From an uncultured Bacilli bacterium (lineage in GTDB: Bacteria > Bacillota_I > Bacilli_A > RF39 > UBA660), in NCBI GenBank assembly GCA_944345045.1, contig CALVMI010000029.1, positions 1-7,943 on the forward strand: DNA of 7,943 nt. Reading direction: 5' to 3'. Numbering within the stretch: the first letter of the stretch is position 1; each line of letters begins with the position of its first letter. This document shows positions 6,127 through 7,943 of the stretch, in pieces. A program made the translations under genes and the position numbers. A model generated the notes under the pieces. That model was not told the origin of the DNA. It saw only the letters and a program-made list of their open reading frames with translations, and did not search any database.

Positions 6127-7166
6127 GTACAGAAGATTTTAATTATGATTTGCCTTTAGAGTTGATTGCTCAGACACCTTTAAAAGACCGTAGTGCTTCA
6201 CGTTTACTTGTGATGGATAGGGAAAGTGGGGCATTAGAACATAAATATTTTACCGATATTATTGATTATTTAGTTTCAGGTGATGTTTTGGTAATTAATG
6301 ATACAAAAGTTATTCCAGCTAGACTTATTGGCGAGAAAGAAGAGACTAAAGCCGTGATTGAACTTCTTTTATTAAAAGAACTTGGAAATGACGAATGGGA
6401 ATGTTTATCAAGACCTTTTAAAAGACTTCATGTGGGCACGAAAATTCTTTTTGGTAATGGTTTATTAGAAGCAACTGTGACGGAGAAGAAAAGTGAAGGT
6501 ATTGTTCATGTTACCTTTTCTTATCAAGGAATTTTTTTAGAAATTTTGGATAAACTTGGGGAAATGCCTTTACCACCGTATATTCATGAAAAATTAGAAG
6601 ATAAAGATCGTTATCAAACGGTGTATGCTAAAAATTTAGGAAGTGCCGCGGCTCCTACGGCAGGGCTTCATTTTACTCGGGAATTACTAGAAAAAATTAA
6701 AGCAAAAGGTGTTATTATTACGAATGTTACTTTGCATGTTGGTTTAGGTACATTCCGTCCAGTAGAAGTAAGTGATGTGACAAAACATCATATGCATAGT
6801 GAATTTTATGAGATGAGTGAAGAAACGGCAGAAATTTTAAATAAAGCTAAAAAGGAAAAAAGAAGAATTATCGCGGTTGGTACTACTTCTACAAGAACTT
6901 TAGAAACAATCATGCATACGTATCATACGTTTAAAGCTTGTCATGGAAATACCGATATTTTTATTTATCCAGGGTTTGAATTTCAAGCAATTGATTGTCT
7001 TATTACGAATTTTCATTTACCAAAAAGTACCCTTGTTATGCTTGTAAGTGCTTTTTCATCTAAAGAAAATATTTTACATGCTTATCAGGAGGCAGTTAAA
7101 GAAAAATACCGATTTTTTTCTTTTGGGGACGCGATGTTTTTAAAAAAGGATCCATATGAAAAATGA
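6123..7166 (+). CDS. queA: S-adenosylmethionine:tRNA ribosyltransferase-isomerase QueA
   Basis: QueA transfers and isomerises the ribosyl part of S-adenosylmethionine onto preQ1 in tRNA, making epoxyqueuosine at wobble position 34 of GUN-anticodon tRNAs. The 347-residue product is full length. Motifs seen are LIAQTPLKDRSASRLL at 14-29, NDTKVIPARL at 59-68, SRPFKRL at 96-102, GSAAAPTAGLHFT at 173-185, LHVGLGTFRPV at 204-214, HHMHSE at 222-227, VGTTSTRTLE at 252-261, IYPGFEF at 281-287 and TNFHLPKSTL at 295-304. It begins at an ATGA overlap with tmk. In many Firmicutes queA sits beside ruvB and is followed by tgt. Here it is four genes away from ruvB and no tgt follows in the window, so tgt must lie elsewhere if queuosine is made. 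Confidence 0.97.
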   Translation: MSTEDFNYDLPLELIAQTPLKDRSASRLLVMDRESGALEHKYFTDIIDYLVSGDVLVINDTKVIPARLIGEKEETKAVIELLLLKELGNDEWECLSRPFKRLHVGTKILFGNGLLEATVTEKKSEGIVHVTFSYQGIFLEILDKLGEMPLPPYIHEKLEDKDRYQTVYAKNLGSAAAPTAGLHFTRELLEKIKAKGVIITNVTLHVGLGTFRPVEVSDVTKHHMHSEFYEMSEETAEILNKAKKEKRRIIAVGTTSTRTLETIMHTYHTFKACHGNTDIFIYPGFEFQAIDCLITNFHLPKSTLVMLVSAFSSKENILHAYQEAVKEKYRFFSFGDAMFLKKDPYEK

Positions 7167-7610
7167 TATTCAAACCATTTTAGAAATTTTTTATAAGGAA
7201 ATTGTTAAAGAAGCTAGGGAAGGCTGTATTTTAGTTGATGATTGGCAATATCATATGCGTTTTTTGTCCCGCCTTTTACGAAGTCTGATGGTACAGCTTC
7301 TGTTTTACACATTCGTGATGAAGCAAAGTTTCAAAAACTTTTAGCTATGTATACTTTGCTTACGGAAAAATATTTGCAAGCTTATCCTAAGTTTCAAACT
7401 GATCAATATATAGTCAATCGATATTTTGAGGCATTTGGGCGTTTGAATTATCATTTTCCAGAATTTGAGATTTTTAATTTTCCTATGCAAACATCATCTA
7501 GTATAACGTTTGAAATCTCAAGTCCTTCTATAGATTCTGATGATTTTTTACATCAAATTAGTAATTCTATTATTTGCCAATCAAAAATAAAAAGAAACGT
7601 GCTTTTATGA
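7156..7610 (+). CDS. Unrecognised small protein interrupted by a -1 frame change
   Basis: I do not recognise this protein. ATG 7156 overlaps the end of queA by 11 nt and has AAAGGA (7145-7150) 5 nt upstream. The first frame (MKNDIQTILEIFYKEIVKEAREG…HMRF) stops at 7344 after 62 residues. Reading on in the -1 frame from the run of six T at 7260-7265 gives a continuous protein to TGA 7608-7610 (…VPPFTKSDGTASVLHIRDEAKF…), about 151 residues in all. After the T run, the first-frame tail is low in charged residues and looks noncoding, while the -1 frame looks protein-like, so the two pieces are probably one gene. Causes could be a real frameshift mutation, a homopolymer sequencing error, phase variation, or recoding at U UUU UUG. 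No signal peptide or membrane span is evident. The last codons run into a shared terminator. Confidence 0.6.
7260..7266 (+). other. U UUU UUG heptamer at the frame break
   Basis: The heptamer T TTT TTG is in the correct register for the X XXY YYZ pattern of -1 ribosomal slippage: the zero-frame codons are TTT (7261-7263) and TTG (7264-7266). A slip of one base continues exactly into the open -1 frame at GTC 7266-7268. A small imperfect hairpin (GAAG, bulged T, CTG at 7280-7287; CAG CTTC at 7294-7300) starts 13 nt downstream, which is farther than usual for a stimulator. A simple one-base loss in a T run explains the data equally well. Confidence 0.4.
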
Positions 7611-7625
7611 AACCGTTTCTTTTTT
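7589..7625. terminator. Bidirectional terminator between convergent genes
   Basis: AAAAAGAAACG (7589-7599) pairs with CGTTTCTTTTT (7614-7624) across a 14-nt loop. The T run after the right arm serves plus-strand transcription, and the A run in and before the left arm gives a U-tract on the minus strand. The stop codons of both convergent genes (7608-7610 on plus, 7605-7607 on minus) lie inside the loop. Confidence 0.75.
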
Positions 7626-7943
7626 GTTCTTCTTTAAAATAGGATTTTCATCTCGTAAAAATTTGTTATAATATACGTTTTCGTAAGTAAGTAATGAACG
7701 AGATATAAATCCAAATTGTTCATATAAATTTTTCTTTAATTCTTCAGATGTTTTACTTTGTTTATAAGTTGCTAAGATTTGTAAATCAGGATCAATTGCA
7801 TTAATTAGAAAATATACTTTTTCATCAAATGGTGCTAAGATCATTCGATTTAAATAAAAAATTGTTTTGATATATTTTTCTCTTAGAGAAATACTTTGCG
7901 TAAACGTTGGACTATTAATCCATAAATTTAAAAAATTTTGTGT
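7605..7943 (-). CDS. Unrecognised protein, 3' part (runs off the window)
   Basis: The minus-strand frame is open from the window edge to TAA at 7605-7607, giving 112 residues without a stop. An internal Met at 7844 could start a 79-residue protein. The 33 codons upstream of it are also open and protein-like (NFLNLWINSPTFTQSISLRE…), so the gene most likely continues beyond the window. I do not recognise it. It has a mixed helical pattern with a conserved-looking centre (FDEKVYFLINAIDPDLQ) and a lysine-rich tail ending KKNKKETVS. No transmembrane segment or catalytic motif is evident. It converges on the frameshifted gene, overlaps it by 6 nt, and shares its terminator. Confidence 0.7.
   Translation of the reverse strand, partial: TQNFLNLWINSPTFTQSISLREKYIKTIFYLNRMILAPFDEKVYFLINAIDPDLQILATYKQSKTSEELKKNLYEQFGFISRSLLTYENVYYNKFLRDENPILKKNKKETVS

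Overview
The window looks like chromosomal DNA from a low-GC member of the Bacillota, probably a Bacilli or Mollicutes-related gut lineage. The basis is the AT-rich composition (I estimate roughly one third G+C), the AT-rich codon choice, strong AGGAG-type ribosome binding sites, U-tract terminators and the set of housekeeping genes. TGA is used as a normal stop (ruvB, the gene at 2568, tmk, queA), so this is not the Mycoplasma code. The exact taxon is inference.

Layout. (1) Positions 1-672: the last codons of an upstream gene, then a type IV prepilin-like gene overlapping it by 4 nt and closed by a clear intrinsic terminator. (2) Positions 692-2568: ruvA and ruvB. They are separated by an unusual 290-nt spacer holding a 138-nt segment bounded by 12-nt inverted repeats and two tandem 40-nt palindromic units. 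(3) Positions 2568-7166: a tight same-strand run of an unrecognised gene, folD, glyA, tmk and queA, with gaps of -4 to +14 nt. (4) Positions 7156-7610: a small unrecognised gene whose reading frame breaks at a run of six T. (5) Positions 7589-7943: a shared bidirectional terminator and the 3' part of an unrecognised gene on the minus strand that runs off the window.

How the genes fit together. RuvA and RuvB form the Holliday junction branch migration motor. FolD and GlyA make and interconvert one-carbon tetrahydrofolates. Methylene-THF is the methyl donor for dTMP synthesis, and Tmk phosphorylates dTMP, so folD-glyA-tmk is a coherent folate/thymidylate block. QueA acts late in queuosine tRNA modification. 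In many Firmicutes ruvA-ruvB-queA-tgt are neighbours; here the folate/thymidylate block and one unknown gene lie between ruvB and queA.

The least ordinary signals are the paired palindromes with a compensatory base change in front of ruvB, the canonical EF-hand-type calcium loop in the prepilin-like protein, and the frame break at a U UUU UUG heptamer. I see no clear evidence for a complete undescribed system; most of the window is housekeeping.
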